From positions 509,852 through 573,851 of the forward strand of contig NZ_LWKZ01000026.1 of NCBI RefSeq assembly GCF_001905005.1: 64,000 nucleotides of DNA, written 5' to 3'. Shown in pieces: positions 1-8,565 of this stretch; position 1 is the first letter of the stretch, and each line of letters begins with the position of its first letter. A program made the position numbers and the translations under genes. A model generated the notes under the pieces. The model worked only from the letters and a program-made list of their open reading frames with translations, ran no database searches and had not been told where the DNA came from. The stretch is from Streptomyces sp. CB02923 (lineage in GTDB: Bacteria > Actinomycetota > Actinomycetes > Streptomycetales > Streptomycetaceae).

Positions 1-2
1 AG

Positions 3-383
3 TACGACGCCGCCCTGTCGTGTGCAGCCTCGGAACCCGTTGCCGCTGTCCGTGCGTTCTTCGACGTCACCCTCCAGCGCATCGCCGATCCCGGACTACC
101 TGATGGATGCCTGATCGCCCAGTCGGCCATGGCGATCCCGGTGCTGAGTCCGAGCATCGCGGCGCACGCCAAGCAGGCACTCGGCTTCCAGCGCCTGCGC
201 CTGCGCACCGCGCTGAAGGCCGGCCGGCTGACCGACCAGGACGCCGAGGCCTTCGCCGTACACACGGCGGCTGTGAACCAGTCGCTCGCCGTCATGAGCA
301 GGGCCGGGGCGAGCCCCGCGCAGCTCCTGGCCATCGTGGGCGTGACCGTGGACGCGCTGGCGCGGGCAGCTCAAAGGCGCTGA
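3..383 (+). CDS. TetR/AcrR-family regulator, C-terminal part (truncated by window edge)
   Basis: The frame is open from the first bases to the TGA at 381-383, with no start visible, so only the ligand-binding C-terminal part is present. The stretch with GCLIAQSA, followed by a helical segment rich in Ala, Leu and Arg, resembles the C-terminal dimerisation/ligand domain of TetR regulators. The DNA-binding helix-turn-helix would lie upstream of the window. An internal ATG at 129 is not the likely start because the coding pattern continues upstream of it. The target cannot be inferred; the next gene is on the opposite strand. Assignment rests on recognising the domain style, not on a search. Confidence 0.7.
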   Translation, partial: YDAALSCAASEPVAAVRAFFDVTLQRIADPGLPDGCLIAQSAMAIPVLSPSIAAHAKQALGFQRLRLRTALKAGRLTDQDAEAFAVHTAAVNQSLAVMSRAGASPAQLLAIVGVTVDALARAAQRR

Positions 384-415
384 CCCCACGTCAGCAACGA
401 AGTTCGACCGCCGCC

Positions 416-838
416 CTAAAACCGCTCCACGACCCGGAAACGCTCGGCGACGACCTGCGTGTCGTCGTCGGTGTGGAACTCCGGGTCGCCGAGCGCCTCG
501 CGCATCTGCGGGCCGTGCCAGAAGCTCTCGTGGTCGGACCGCCAGGCGGCCACGGTCCGGTGGCCCTCGCCTTCGTCCACGGCGTGCGGCAGGTCCACAT
601 CGGCCAGCCGCAGCACCCGTACTTCCGTCACTTCGATGACGGCGACGGTTCGGCCGCCGGAGTCGGGTACCCGGTAGCGGTCGCCGATGCGCGGCAGCGG
701 GTCGCCCTCGTGCTCGTAGTCCGCCAGCAGGCCCGTCGTGGTGGTCTTGGCGCCACTGAGGACGGCGGCGACGAGCCGGTCCCGCAGCGGGCCCGGGTAG
801 GCGAACTCGCAGGGCGGCAGGTCCTCGTGGGCAGGCAT
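416..838 (-). CDS. ASCH domain-containing protein
   Basis: A 140-aa protein with the ASCH fold signature: an N-terminal FAYPGPLRDRLVAAVLSGAKTT segment (shortened here in meaning to the GAKTTT motif), a central GDRYRV, and a strand with VIEVTEVRV. ASCH proteins are PUA-like and are thought to bind RNA or modified nucleotides; YqfB-type members hydrolyse N4-acetylcytidine. I chose the ATG at 838 over the GTG at 847. It sits behind AGGGTG, which could act as a ribosome binding site, or TAGGGT could be a -10 for a leaderless message. The gene stands alone, with DoxX upstream on the same strand 44 bp away. Its exact substrate is unknown. Confidence 0.75.
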   Translation of the reverse strand: MPAHEDLPPCEFAYPGPLRDRLVAAVLSGAKTTTTGLLADYEHEGDPLPRIGDRYRVPDSGGRTVAVIEVTEVRVLRLADVDLPHAVDEGEGHRTVAAWRSDHESFWHGPQMREALGDPEFHTDDDTQVVAERFRVVERF

Positions 839-882
839 ACGGCTCACCCTATGGGGGTGGTGGCGCGGCGTGCCCGCGCATT

Positions 883-1281
883 TCAGGGGCGGTCGTCCCG
901 CCCGGCGGCGCGGGCCGTGTGCAGGGCCCAGGCGACCATGGGCAGTTGGAGCGGCAGGCGGCCGTAGGCGACGGCCCTGAGGGGCGCCGGGCGGTGTCGC
1001 CAGTCGCGGGCCATCTTGATGTTGGCGGGGAAGACGGCGGCGAACAGGCCGGCGGCGGCCAGCGCGCCGGCCCGGCGGGTGCGCGGCAGGGCGACCGCGG
1101 CGGCCACGGCGAGTTCCGCGGCGCCGCTGACGTACGTCCAGGTGCGCGGGGAGCCGGGCAGCGCGCGGGGCACGATCGCGTCGAACGGCTTGGGGGCGAG
1201 GAAGTGGAGCGCCCCCATGCCGCCGAGCATCCGGGCCATCGTCAGGGCGGAACGGTCGGCGGTGCGGTCGGCGGCTGCCAC
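883..1281 (-). CDS. DoxX-family small membrane protein
   Basis: A 132-aa protein with about four hydrophobic segments and the DoxX-type pattern: ARMLGGMGALHFLAP near the N terminus, a YVSGAAELAVAAAVALP helix, and a conserved FPANIKMA before a basic loop. DoxX proteins are inner-membrane proteins linked to quinone or redox-related functions, but the family is poorly defined biochemically. The start is the GTG at 1281; an in-frame ATG at about residue 15 (MARMLGG) is a fair alternative because no strong ribosome binding site precedes the GTG. It lies between the ASCH gene and the ABC exporter, all on the minus strand. Confidence 0.7.
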   Translation of the reverse strand: MAAADRTADRSALTMARMLGGMGALHFLAPKPFDAIVPRALPGSPRTWTYVSGAAELAVAAAVALPRTRRAGALAAAGLFAAVFPANIKMARDWRHRPAPLRAVAYGRLPLQLPMVAWALHTARAAGRDDRP

Positions 1282-1322
1282 GGGGCGCTCCCAGGGTCGG
1301 TCCGGTGCGGTCGGGGCCGACC

Positions 1323-3179
1323 TTACCCGTGGGTCAGGTCGGCGGACAGGGGCTGATCACCGTTGGGGACGAGGTGTGCGTCACGCTTCACCAGGGCCGC
1401 GTAGCGGCCGCCTGCGGCGAGGAGTTCGCCGTGGGTGCCGCGTTCGGCGATCCGGCCCCCGTCGAGGACGACGATCTGGTCGGCGTCGCGGACGGTGGAC
1501 AGGCGGTGCGCGATGGTGATGGTGGTACGGCCCTTGGAGAGCGCGTCGATGGCCTGCTGCACCGCGTGTTCCGTACGGGTGTCCAGCGCGCTGGTGGCCT
1601 CGTCGAGGACGAGGACGGGCGGGTCGCGCAGGATCGTCCGGGCGATGGCCAGGCGCTGCTTCTCGCCGCCGGAGAAGCGGTGGCCGCGTTCGCCCACGAG
1701 GGTGTCGTAGCCGTCCGGGAGGCCGGCGATGTGGTCGTGGATCTGGGCCGCGCGGGCGGCGCGTTCGATGTCGTCGTCGGTGGCGTCCGGCTTGGCGAAG
1801 CGGAGGTTGTCGGCGACGGAGGCGTGGAAGAGGTACGTCTCCTGGGAGACCACGCCGACGGCGCGGGCCAGGGAGTCGAAGTCCAGGTCGCGGACGTCGG
1901 TGCCGTCCAGGGTGACCCGGCCCGCCGTCACGTCGTACAGCCGCGGCACCAGGTAGCTCAGGGTGCTCTTGCCGCTGCCGGTCGGCCCGACGACGGCCAG
2001 GCTGCTGCCGGCCGGGACGCTCAGGTCGATGTCGCGCAGGGTCGCCGGGGCGGGCGCTGCGCCGGGTTCGCGCTCCGGGTTGTCGTACGTGAACGTCACG
2101 TGCTCGAAGCGGACCTCGCCTCGCGGCTCGGCCAGGCGTACCGGGTGTGCCGGTTCGGTGATGGCCACCGGCAGGTCGAGGTATTCGAAGATGCGCTGGA
2201 AGAGTGCGACGGAGGTCTGCATCTGCACGCCGGTGGACAGCAGCGAGACGGTGGGGCGCAGCAGGCCCTGCTGGAGGGTGACGAAGGCGACGAGGGTGCC
2301 GATGGAGAAGACCGGGCCGCCGAGCTGGAGGACGAGTCCGGCCGACCAGTAGATGACGGCGGGCATGGCGGCCATGACGATGCCGATGGTGGCCATCCGC
2401 CAGCGCCCGGCCATGTTGGCGCGGACCTCCAGGCCGACCAGCCGCTCGGACTCGGTGGCGAAGTTGCGGGTGAGGGAGTCGGCGCGGCCCATCGTGCGGC
2501 CGAGCAGGATGCCGCTGACCGACAGCGACTCGGTGACCATCGCGGACATCGCGGCCATCTGCTTCTGCCGGGCGGTGGTGATCCGCTTTCGTTCGTTGCC
2601 GACCCGGCGGCTGATCCAGACGAAGAGCGGGAGCAGCAGCAGGGAGACCAGGGTCAGCCGCCAGTCGAGGGCGAGCATGGCGACGACGGTGGCGACGACG
2701 GAGGTGAGGTTGGAGACCAGGGAGGTCGCGGTGGAGGTGACGGTGGCCTGCATGCCGCCGATGTCGTTGGCGATGCGGGACTGCACCTCGCCGGTGCGGG
2801 TGCGGGTGAAGAACGCCAGCGGCATCCGCTGGAGCTTGGCGTAGACGGCGGTGCGCAGGTCGTGCATGACGCGCTGGCCGACGGTGGTCGAGATCAGGGT
2901 CTGCAGGACGCCGAAGACGCTGGTCAGCACGGCGGTGACGATCATGCCGGCGGCGAGCAGGGTCAGCAGTCCGGTGCGCCCCTGGGGGATCGCCACGTCC
3001 AGCACGGCGCGGAGCAGGAAGGGGGAGGCGACCGAGACCAGGGAGGAGGCGGCCACCAGCAGGCCCACCGTGGCCAGCCGGCCGCGGTAGGGGCGGAAGA
3101 GGGCGAGGATGCGCCGCACCTGGGCCGGCTGGGCCGGGTCCCTGGGCGGCGGGGTCCACTCGGGTTCGTCGGGGCGCAT
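1323..3179 (-). CDS. ABC exporter, fused permease and ATPase (multidrug type)
   Basis: A 618-aa half-transporter of the B-type exporter family. An N-terminal six-helix membrane domain (about residues 30-320) is followed by an ATPase domain with Walker A GPTGSGKST, signature FSGGEKQRL, Walker B VLVLDEATSALD and an intact AHR H-loop. It should homodimerise in the membrane and export a hydrophobic or drug-like substrate. The frame is open well upstream, but the ATG at 3179 is preceded by GAAGGAG at good spacing. It is divergent from a MarR regulator across a 95-bp AT-rich gap, the usual arrangement of a self-regulated drug-efflux pair. The substrate is not deducible. Confidence 0.88.
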   Translation of the reverse strand: MRPDEPEWTPPPRDPAQPAQVRRILALFRPYRGRLATVGLLVAASSLVSVASPFLLRAVLDVAIPQGRTGLLTLLAAGMIVTAVLTSVFGVLQTLISTTVGQRVMHDLRTAVYAKLQRMPLAFFTRTRTGEVQSRIANDIGGMQATVTSTATSLVSNLTSVVATVVAMLALDWRLTLVSLLLLPLFVWISRRVGNERKRITTARQKQMAAMSAMVTESLSVSGILLGRTMGRADSLTRNFATESERLVGLEVRANMAGRWRMATIGIVMAAMPAVIYWSAGLVLQLGGPVFSIGTLVAFVTLQQGLLRPTVSLLSTGVQMQTSVALFQRIFEYLDLPVAITEPAHPVRLAEPRGEVRFEHVTFTYDNPEREPGAAPAPATLRDIDLSVPAGSSLAVVGPTGSGKSTLSYLVPRLYDVTAGRVTLDGTDVRDLDFDSLARAVGVVSQETYLFHASVADNLRFAKPDATDDDIERAARAAQIHDHIAGLPDGYDTLVGERGHRFSGGEKQRLAIARTILRDPPVLVLDEATSALDTRTEHAVQQAIDALSKGRTTITIAHRLSTVRDADQIVVLDGGRIAERGTHGELLAAGGRYAALVKRDAHLVPNGDQPLSADLTHG

Positions 3180-3274
3180 GGGCTCCTTCGGAGGGGTACG
3201 GGAGGTGGGACCCGCCGAGCATAACCAATTGTTACCTATACTCACAATGAGCGTGGTCCTGATACCCTCCGGCC
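3180..3274. promoter_or_regulatory. Divergent promoter/operator region for exporter and MarR gene
   Basis: This 95-bp gap separates the divergent exporter and MarR genes. Its centre (3220-3250) is strikingly AT-rich for this genome, with the 6-bp palindrome CAATTG flanked by TTA/TAA. On the minus strand TTGTGA and TTATGC are spaced 17 bp apart and could serve the exporter. A MarR dimer binding here would regulate both genes. This is inference from position and composition; no operator consensus was tested. Confidence 0.5.
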
Positions 3275-3766
3275 ATGCCCTCCCCCGACCCGGCCGCCAC
3301 CGACCCGGCCACCACCTCCCCCGCCACCACCGACCCCGACCTGGCGGAGCAGCTGGTGCGCCTGACCCGCCGGATGCACCGCGCGCAGCAGCGGCACCTG
3401 GAGACGCTCGACATCGCGCTGACCCCGGCGCAGACCCGGCTGCTGCGCATCGTGGACCACTACCGCGAAGGGACACCGCCCCGCATGGCCGACCTGGCCG
3501 CACGCCTGGAGGTCGTACCGCGGGCCGTGACGACGCTGGTCGACGCGCTGGAGGCGAAGGACGCGGTGCGCCGGGTGCCCGACCCCGCCAACCGCCGCGT
3601 CATACGGATCGAGCTGACCGACACCGGCCGTTCGACGCTGCGCGCGTTGCGCGGCGCGCGCCGGGACGCGGCACGCGAAATCCTGGCACCACTGACCGCC
3701 GAACAGCGGGACGTGCTCGGCGGCCTGCTGTCCACCCTGGTGGACGGGGCGGCGGGACGCTGCTGA
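3275..3766 (+). CDS. MarR-family transcriptional regulator
   Basis: A 163-aa protein with a winged helix-turn-helix. After a low-complexity Pro/Thr/Asp-rich N terminus come the helices LVRLTRRMHRAQQRHL and LTPAQTRLLRIV, the recognition helix region MADLAARLEVVPRAVTTLVDALE, and the wing with RRVPDPANRRVIRIELTD. MarR proteins are dimeric repressors released by small aromatic or lipophilic ligands. It is divergent from the ABC exporter, so it most likely represses that exporter and itself. The start ATG at 3275 lies close to the AT-rich operator region, with no clear ribosome binding site, so the message may have a very short leader. Confidence 0.88.
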   Translation: MPSPDPAATDPATTSPATTDPDLAEQLVRLTRRMHRAQQRHLETLDIALTPAQTRLLRIVDHYREGTPPRMADLAARLEVVPRAVTTLVDALEAKDAVRRVPDPANRRVIRIELTDTGRSTLRALRGARRDAAREILAPLTAEQRDVLGGLLSTLVDGAAGRC

Positions 3767-3840
3767 AACACTGGAAACGGGTGGCCGCACCGGGCGCCGG
3801 AGCGGCGGAGCGGGCCCGCGCAGACCGGAGGAGAGTCGTC

Positions 3841-6798
3841 ATGCCCCTGCTGGAACCGAAGCCCGGGACCCTGCGGCCGGCCACCACGGAAGGCCCGTAC
3901 CACGACCGGGTGACCGACCGACGGGCGTCCGGCACCCCGGAGCGGCTGCGCGACGACCTGACGGCGCTGCTCGGCCCGGACAAGGTGCTGCACACCATCT
4001 CCGACCTGGTCCGGTACGCCTCCGACGCGAGCCCGTACCGCTTCGTCCCGCAGGTCGTCGTGCTCGCCGAGGACGTCGACGACATCTCCACGGTCTTCTC
4101 CTACGCCCACGGCAAGGGCCGCGACGTCGTCTTCCGGGCCGCCGGCACCTCGCTCAACGGGCAGGCGCAGGGCGAGGACATCCTCGTGGACGTGCGCCGG
4201 CACTGGGCGGGCGTCGAGGTGCTGGACGACGGCGCCCGCGCCCGTATCCGGCCCGGCACCACGGTCGTACGGGCCAACGCCGCGCTCGCCCGGTACGGCA
4301 GGCTGCTCGGTCCGGACCCGGCCAGCGCCATCGCCTGCACGCTCGGTGGCGTGGTCGCCAACAACGCCTCCGGCATGACGGCGGGCACCACCCGCAACTC
4401 CTACCGGACGCTGGCCTCGGTCACGCTCGTGCTGCCCTCCGGAACGATCGTGGACACCGGTGACCCGGCGGCGGACGGGGAACTGGCGCACGCCGAACCC
4501 GCGCTGTGCCAGGGACTGATGGCGCTGAAGGCGGAGATCGAGGCGGACCGGGAGCTGGTGGCCCGCATCCGCGCCAAGTACGAGATCAAGAACACCAACG
4601 GCTACCGGCTGGACGCCTTCCTGGACGGCGGCACGCCCGTCGAGATCCTGCGCGGACTGGCGGTCGGCTCCGAGGGCACCCTCGGCTTCATCGCGGAGAC
4701 CGTCTTCGAGACGCTGCCCCTGAACCGGTACACCTCCACCGCCCTGCTGTTCTTCCCGACGCTGAGCGCCGCCGCGGCCGCCGTCCCGCAGTTCAACGAG
4801 GCGGGGGCCATCGCCGTCGAGCTGATGGACGGCAACACGCTGCGCGCGTCGGTGCGCGTGTCCGGGGTGCCCGCCGACTGGGCGGAGCTGCCGAAGACGA
4901 CCGCCGCGCTGCTGGTCGAGTTCCGCGCACCCGACGAGGCGGCGCAGGAGACGCAGGAGGAGGCCGCGCGGCAGGTGCTGGCGGGGCTGGAGCTGGTCGC
5001 CCCGGTCGCGTCCGTGACCAACGCGTTCACCCGCGACGCCGGAGTCATCGCCGGGTACTGGAAGGCCCGCAAGGCGTTCGTCACCGCGGTCGGCGGTTCC
5101 CGCCCGTCCGGTACGACGCTGATCACCGAGGACTTCGCCGTACCGCCGTCCCGGCTCGCCGAGGCCTGTGTGACGCTGCTGGAACTCCAGGACCGGCACG
5201 GCTTCGACGCGGCGGTGGCGGGCCACGCCGCGCACGGCAACCTGCACTTCCTGCTCGCCTTCGACGCCGCCCGGCCCGCGGACGTGGAGCGCTACGCCGC
5301 CTTCATGGACGAGTTCTGCACGCTGACCGTCGAACGCTTCGACGGCTCGCTGAAGGCCGAGCACGCCACCGGCCGCAACATCGCCCCGTTCCTCGAACGC
5401 GAATGGGGCTCGCGCGCCACGGAGCTGATGTGGCGCATCAAGCAGACCGTCGACCCGCACGGCATCCTGGCCCCGCGCGTCCTGCTCGACCGCGACCCGA
5501 AGGCGCACCTGCGCGGCCTGAAGACCATTCCGCAGGTCGAAGCCGTCGCCGACCCGTGCATCGAATGCGGCTTCTGCGAACCGACCTGCCCCAGCCAGGA
5601 CCTGACCACGACACCGCGCCAGCGCATCGTGCTGCGCCGCGAGATGATGCGCCAGACCCCGGCCTCGCCGGTCACCGGCGCCCTGCTGGACGCGTACGGG
5701 TACGACGCGGTGGACACCTGCGCGGGCGACTCGACCTGCAAGCTGGCCTGCCCGGTCGGCATCGACACCGGCGCGATGATGAAGGAGTTCCGGCACCGGC
5801 GCCACTCCCCCCGGGAGGAACGCGCGGCGGCGCTGACCGCCCGGCACTTCAAGGCGGTCGAGCGGTCGGCGCGGCTGGCGGTGGCCGCCGCCGCGAAGAT
5901 CGGCGACCGGATCGGCGAGGGCCGCGCCGACCGGCTGCTGCAGTCCCTGACCGGCGCGGCACGCAAGGCCGTACGGCCCGATCTCGTACCGGAATGGCTG
6001 CCGCAGATCCCCGGCGCGGCGGCCCGGAAACTGCCCGCGACCCGGCGCGTGGGGGCCGCCGCCGTCTACTACCCGGCCTGCGTGAACCGCATCTTCGGCG
6101 AGCCGGACGGCTTCGGCGGCCCGTCGCTGCCCGAGGCGGTCGTGGCGGTGTCCGGGCGCGCGGGCAGGCCGGTGTGGATCCCCTCCGACGTGGCGGGCAC
6201 CTGCTGCGCCACCATCTGGCACTCCAAGGGCTACGACGAGGGCAACGCGGTGATGGCCAACCGCATCGTCGAGGCCGCCTGGGGCTGGACGGCGGGCGGG
6301 CGGCTGCCGCTGGTCGTGGACGCCTCGTCGTGCACGCTGGGCATCGCCCACGAGGTCGTGCCGTACCTCACCCCGGACAACCGGGAGCTGCACGCCGAGC
6401 TGACCGTCGTGGACTCGGTGGTCTGGGCGGCCGAGGAACTGCTGCCGCACCTGGAGGTGTTGCGGACGGTCGGTTCGGCCGTCCTGCACCCCACGTGTTC
6501 CATGCGGCACCTGGGTGACGAGGCGCAGCTGCGCGCGGTCGCCGAGGCGTGCGCGACGGAGGTGGTCATCCCGGACGACGCGGGCTGCTGCGCCTTCGCG
6601 GGCGACCGCGGCTTGCTGCACAAGGAGCTGACGGAGGCGGCGACCGCCAAGGAGGCGGCGGAGGTGACGTCCCGGCACTTCGACGCGCATCTGTCGGCGA
6701 ACCGGATGTGCGAGGTCGGGATGGACCACGCGACCGGCGGCCGGGGGTACCACTCGGCGCTCCTCGCTCTGGAGCGGGCGACGCGGCCGAAGGCTTGA
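3841..6798 (+). CDS. FAD-binding and Fe-S-binding oxidoreductase, D-lactate dehydrogenase type
   Basis: A 985-aa flavo-iron-sulfur protein. An N-terminal FAD-binding PCMH domain (FRAAGTSLNGQAQGEDI, then GGVVANNASGM) and a C-terminal FAD-oxidase cap are followed by two ferredoxin-like cysteine motifs (C573-x2-C-x2-C-x3-CP and a second set from C627). Two CCG domains follow (YYPACVNRIFG; GTCCATIWHSKGY; HPTCSMRHLG; GCCAFAGDRG). This architecture is that of membrane-associated D-lactate dehydrogenases that oxidise D-lactate or D-2-hydroxyglutarate to the 2-oxoacid and pass electrons to quinone. The ATG at 3841 has GGAGGAG seven bases upstream, which rules out the much longer upstream frame. It is monocistronic and ends in a shared terminator. 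Substrate choice among D-2-hydroxyacids is uncertain. Confidence 0.88.
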   Translation: MPLLEPKPGTLRPATTEGPYHDRVTDRRASGTPERLRDDLTALLGPDKVLHTISDLVRYASDASPYRFVPQVVVLAEDVDDISTVFSYAHGKGRDVVFRAAGTSLNGQAQGEDILVDVRRHWAGVEVLDDGARARIRPGTTVVRANAALARYGRLLGPDPASAIACTLGGVVANNASGMTAGTTRNSYRTLASVTLVLPSGTIVDTGDPAADGELAHAEPALCQGLMALKAEIEADRELVARIRAKYEIKNTNGYRLDAFLDGGTPVEILRGLAVGSEGTLGFIAETVFETLPLNRYTSTALLFFPTLSAAAAAVPQFNEAGAIAVELMDGNTLRASVRVSGVPADWAELPKTTAALLVEFRAPDEAAQETQEEAARQVLAGLELVAPVASVTNAFTRDAGVIAGYWKARKAFVTAVGGSRPSGTTLITEDFAVPPSRLAEACVTLLELQDRHGFDAAVAGHAAHGNLHFLLAFDAARPADVERYAAFMDEFCTLTVERFDGSLKAEHATGRNIAPFLEREWGSRATELMWRIKQTVDPHGILAPRVLLDRDPKAHLRGLKTIPQVEAVADPCIECGFCEPTCPSQDLTTTPRQRIVLRREMMRQTPASPVTGALLDAYGYDAVDTCAGDSTCKLACPVGIDTGAMMKEFRHRRHSPREERAAALTARHFKAVERSARLAVAAAAKIGDRIGEGRADRLLQSLTGAARKAVRPDLVPEWLPQIPGAAARKLPATRRVGAAAVYYPACVNRIFGEPDGFGGPSLPEAVVAVSGRAGRPVWIPSDVAGTCCATIWHSKGYDEGNAVMANRIVEAAWGWTAGGRLPLVVDASSCTLGIAHEVVPYLTPDNRELHAELTVVDSVVWAAEELLPHLEVLRTVGSAVLHPTCSMRHLGDEAQLRAVAEACATEVVIPDDAGCCAFAGDRGLLHKELTEAATAKEAAEVTSRHFDAHLSANRMCEVGMDHATGGRGYHSALLALERATRPKA

Positions 6799-6813
6799 GG
6801 GGCCGGAGGCCAT

Positions 6814-6853
6814 GCGGCGGGGCCCGCCCGACACTCCGGGCGGGCCCCGCCGC
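6814..6853. terminator. Bidirectional terminator between convergent genes
   Basis: A perfect 17-bp GC-rich inverted repeat (6814-6830 and 6837-6853) with a six-base loop lies between the stop codons of the convergent dehydrogenase and amylase genes. There is no U tract, as is usual in Streptomyces. Confidence 0.85.
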
Positions 6854-6864
6854 CGTCCGGCGTC

Positions 6865-8223
6865 TCAGCCGCGGACGTGCAGTGCCACCGCGCTCTTCGC
6901 CGGGACCGTGATCCGTGCCGTCCCGTCGTCCCCGACGGTGACCGTGTGCCCGTCGCACGCGTCGGGCGCGGCCCGGGTCACGTCGCAGTACGTGCCCGCC
7001 GGCAGGGATGTCGCGAACGTACGGTCCAGCGCCGTGTCGCCGTTGTTGAGGGCGACGAAGCCCTTGCCCTCACGCGCGAAGGCGAGGGCGCCGCCTCCGT
7101 CGTCCCACCAGTCGCTGAGCGGGGCGGAGCCGACCGCGTTGCGGAAGCCGACCATGCCGGTGATCTCCCGCTTGGTGTGCGTGTCGGTCCAGCCGTCGGT
7201 TCCGGCGGGCGGGCCCGCGTCCTTGTCGGTCCACGCGTAGCCGGAGTGGACGTTCGGTGAGCCGTACGGCGAGGCGAGCATGAAGACGTTGGCGAGGAGG
7301 TAGGACGCGCCGTCCTTGTAGGTGAGTGTCGAGCCGTTGCGCTCGGTGTCCCAGTTGTCGACGAACGTACGGGCCCGGTCGCCGCTCAGCTTGCCGTCGG
7401 CCACGGACTTCAGCGAGGCGAGGTTCCCGCTCTGGAAGGCGGCCTTGAGGTGCGTCCCGTAGCGGAACTCGTCGACGTCGCCGGTGCCGGTGTACTCCTC
7501 CGGCCGCACCGCCTCTCCCTCGCCGTACACGACCTCCTGGACCCAGAACCCGGGGTCCTTCATCTTGCTCTTGACGGCCGCCAGGTCGTCGGCGGCCAGG
7601 TGCTTGGCGGCGTCCACGCGGAAGCCGTCCACGCCCAGTGACCGCAGGTCGTCCAGGTATCCGGCGACCGCGTTCCGTACGTGGTCGCTGCCGGTGTCCA
7701 GGTCGGCCAGGCCGACGAGTTCGCAGGTCTGGACGTTGCCCCGGTCGTGGTAGTCGGAGATGCCCTTGCGGCAGGGGTGGAAGTCCCGGTCACCATAGAG
7801 GCCGGGGTAGCCGTACTTGGTGTACGCGGTGCCGCCGGTACCCGTGCCGGATCCGGCGGCCATGTGGTTGACCACGGCGTCGGCGATCACCTTCACTCCG
7901 GCCGCGTGGCATGCGTCCACCATCTTCTTGAAGGCCGTACGGTCACCGAGCCGCCCGGCGATCCGGTAGCTGACGGGCTGGTACGAGGTCCACCACTGTC
8001 CGCCCTGTATGTGTTCGGTGGCGGGTGACACCTCGACGTAGCCGTATCCGGCCGGGCCGAGCCGGTCGGTGCAGGCCTCGGCGACCTGGGAGAACGGCCG
8101 CTCGAAGAGGGTGGCTGTAACGGTTTTCACGCCCGGCGGGGCGGCCTGCGCCGTCCAGGGGGCGCACGCGGCGAGGCCGGCGGCGGCCAGCACGCCGCCG
8201 ATGACACGGGTACGACGCTGCAT
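6865..8223 (-). CDS. Secreted alpha-amylase (GH13)
   Basis: A 452-aa enzyme that cleaves alpha-1,4 bonds in starch outside the cell. Seen: an N-terminal export signal, the GH13 motif DAVVNH (115-120), the nucleophile Asp204 in GFRVDAAKH, the acid/base Glu230 in WVQEVV, and Asp292 in [10 protein letters not shown]. The signal peptide could be cleaved after AQA, but LAAC at 17-20 also fits a lipobox, so a lipoprotein is possible. There is no C-terminal starch-binding domain; the protein ends after the beta-sandwich domain, making it shorter than the roughly 560-aa Streptomyces amylases with CBM20. The ATG at 8223 has AAGGAG seven bases before it. Upstream direct repeats (8368-8406) suggest sugar-dependent control. 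Confidence 0.92.
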   Translation of the reverse strand: MQRRTRVIGGVLAAAGLAACAPWTAQAAPPGVKTVTATLFERPFSQVAEACTDRLGPAGYGYVEVSPATEHIQGGQWWTSYQPVSYRIAGRLGDRTAFKKMVDACHAAGVKVIADAVVNHMAAGSGTGTGGTAYTKYGYPGLYGDRDFHPCRKGISDYHDRGNVQTCELVGLADLDTGSDHVRNAVAGYLDDLRSLGVDGFRVDAAKHLAADDLAAVKSKMKDPGFWVQEVVYGEGEAVRPEEYTGTGDVDEFRYGTHLKAAFQSGNLASLKSVADGKLSGDRARTFVDNWDTERNGSTLTYKDGASYLLANVFMLASPYGSPNVHSGYAWTDKDAGPPAGTDGWTDTHTKREITGMVGFRNAVGSAPLSDWWDDGGGALAFAREGKGFVALNNGDTALDRTFATSLPAGTYCDVTRAAPDACDGHTVTVGDDGTARITVPAKSAVALHVRG

Positions 8224-8565
8224 TCTGCGGCTCCTTCGACAGGCGGACACGACCGGCCGGTGTGCGGTGGTGGGGCACCGCGGGCCGTCTCCGCGCGGGC
8301 AGCCGCGAACGGGCTGCCGTGGGGGGGGAACGTCCGACGGAGCCTGCCGTTCCGCCGGTTGGCCCGTCAAGAGTTTCCGCAAGAATTTCCAGGCATTTGC
8401 GCAAGACGGTGGTCCCGCCGCCCCCGGGCCGTACCCGGCAGGCCCCGCACCTGCGCACAAAAGATCAGTCGCAGCGGCCCTCTTGTGCTTCGAGCCACAC
8501 AACCGACAAGGTCCTCAGCGAGGTTCACGCTTCCGCCACGCACCATCCGCTCCTATGGAGGACCG
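8224..8565. other. Divergent intergenic region, amylase / GH109 gene
   Basis: A 342-bp gap between divergent starts. It contains the amylase direct repeats and candidate promoter (8342-8406). The right half (8407-8565) leads to the GH109 gene, whose ribosome binding site GGAGG is at 8557-8561; I see no other gene or strong hairpin in it. Confidence 0.6.
8342..8406 (-). promoter_or_regulatory. Amylase promoter with direct-repeat operator (MalR-like)
   Basis: Read on the minus strand, TCTTGCGCAAA (8406-8396) and TCTTGCGGAAA (8384-8374) form an 11-bp direct repeat with one mismatch, exactly 22 bp apart, followed by a third TCTTG (8372-8368) that runs into TTGACG (8371-8366). A -10-like CAGGCT lies 18 bp further on. 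CTTGC-type direct repeats at the -35 region are known from Streptomyces amylase promoters controlled by MalR/Reg1 (family knowledge). The repeats are visible; the regulator is inferred. Confidence 0.55.

Noticed and set aside
3460-6834. A 1124-codon minus-strand frame opposite the dehydrogenase
   Set aside because: It is a shadow of the plus-strand gene, which has intact FAD and Fe-S motifs.
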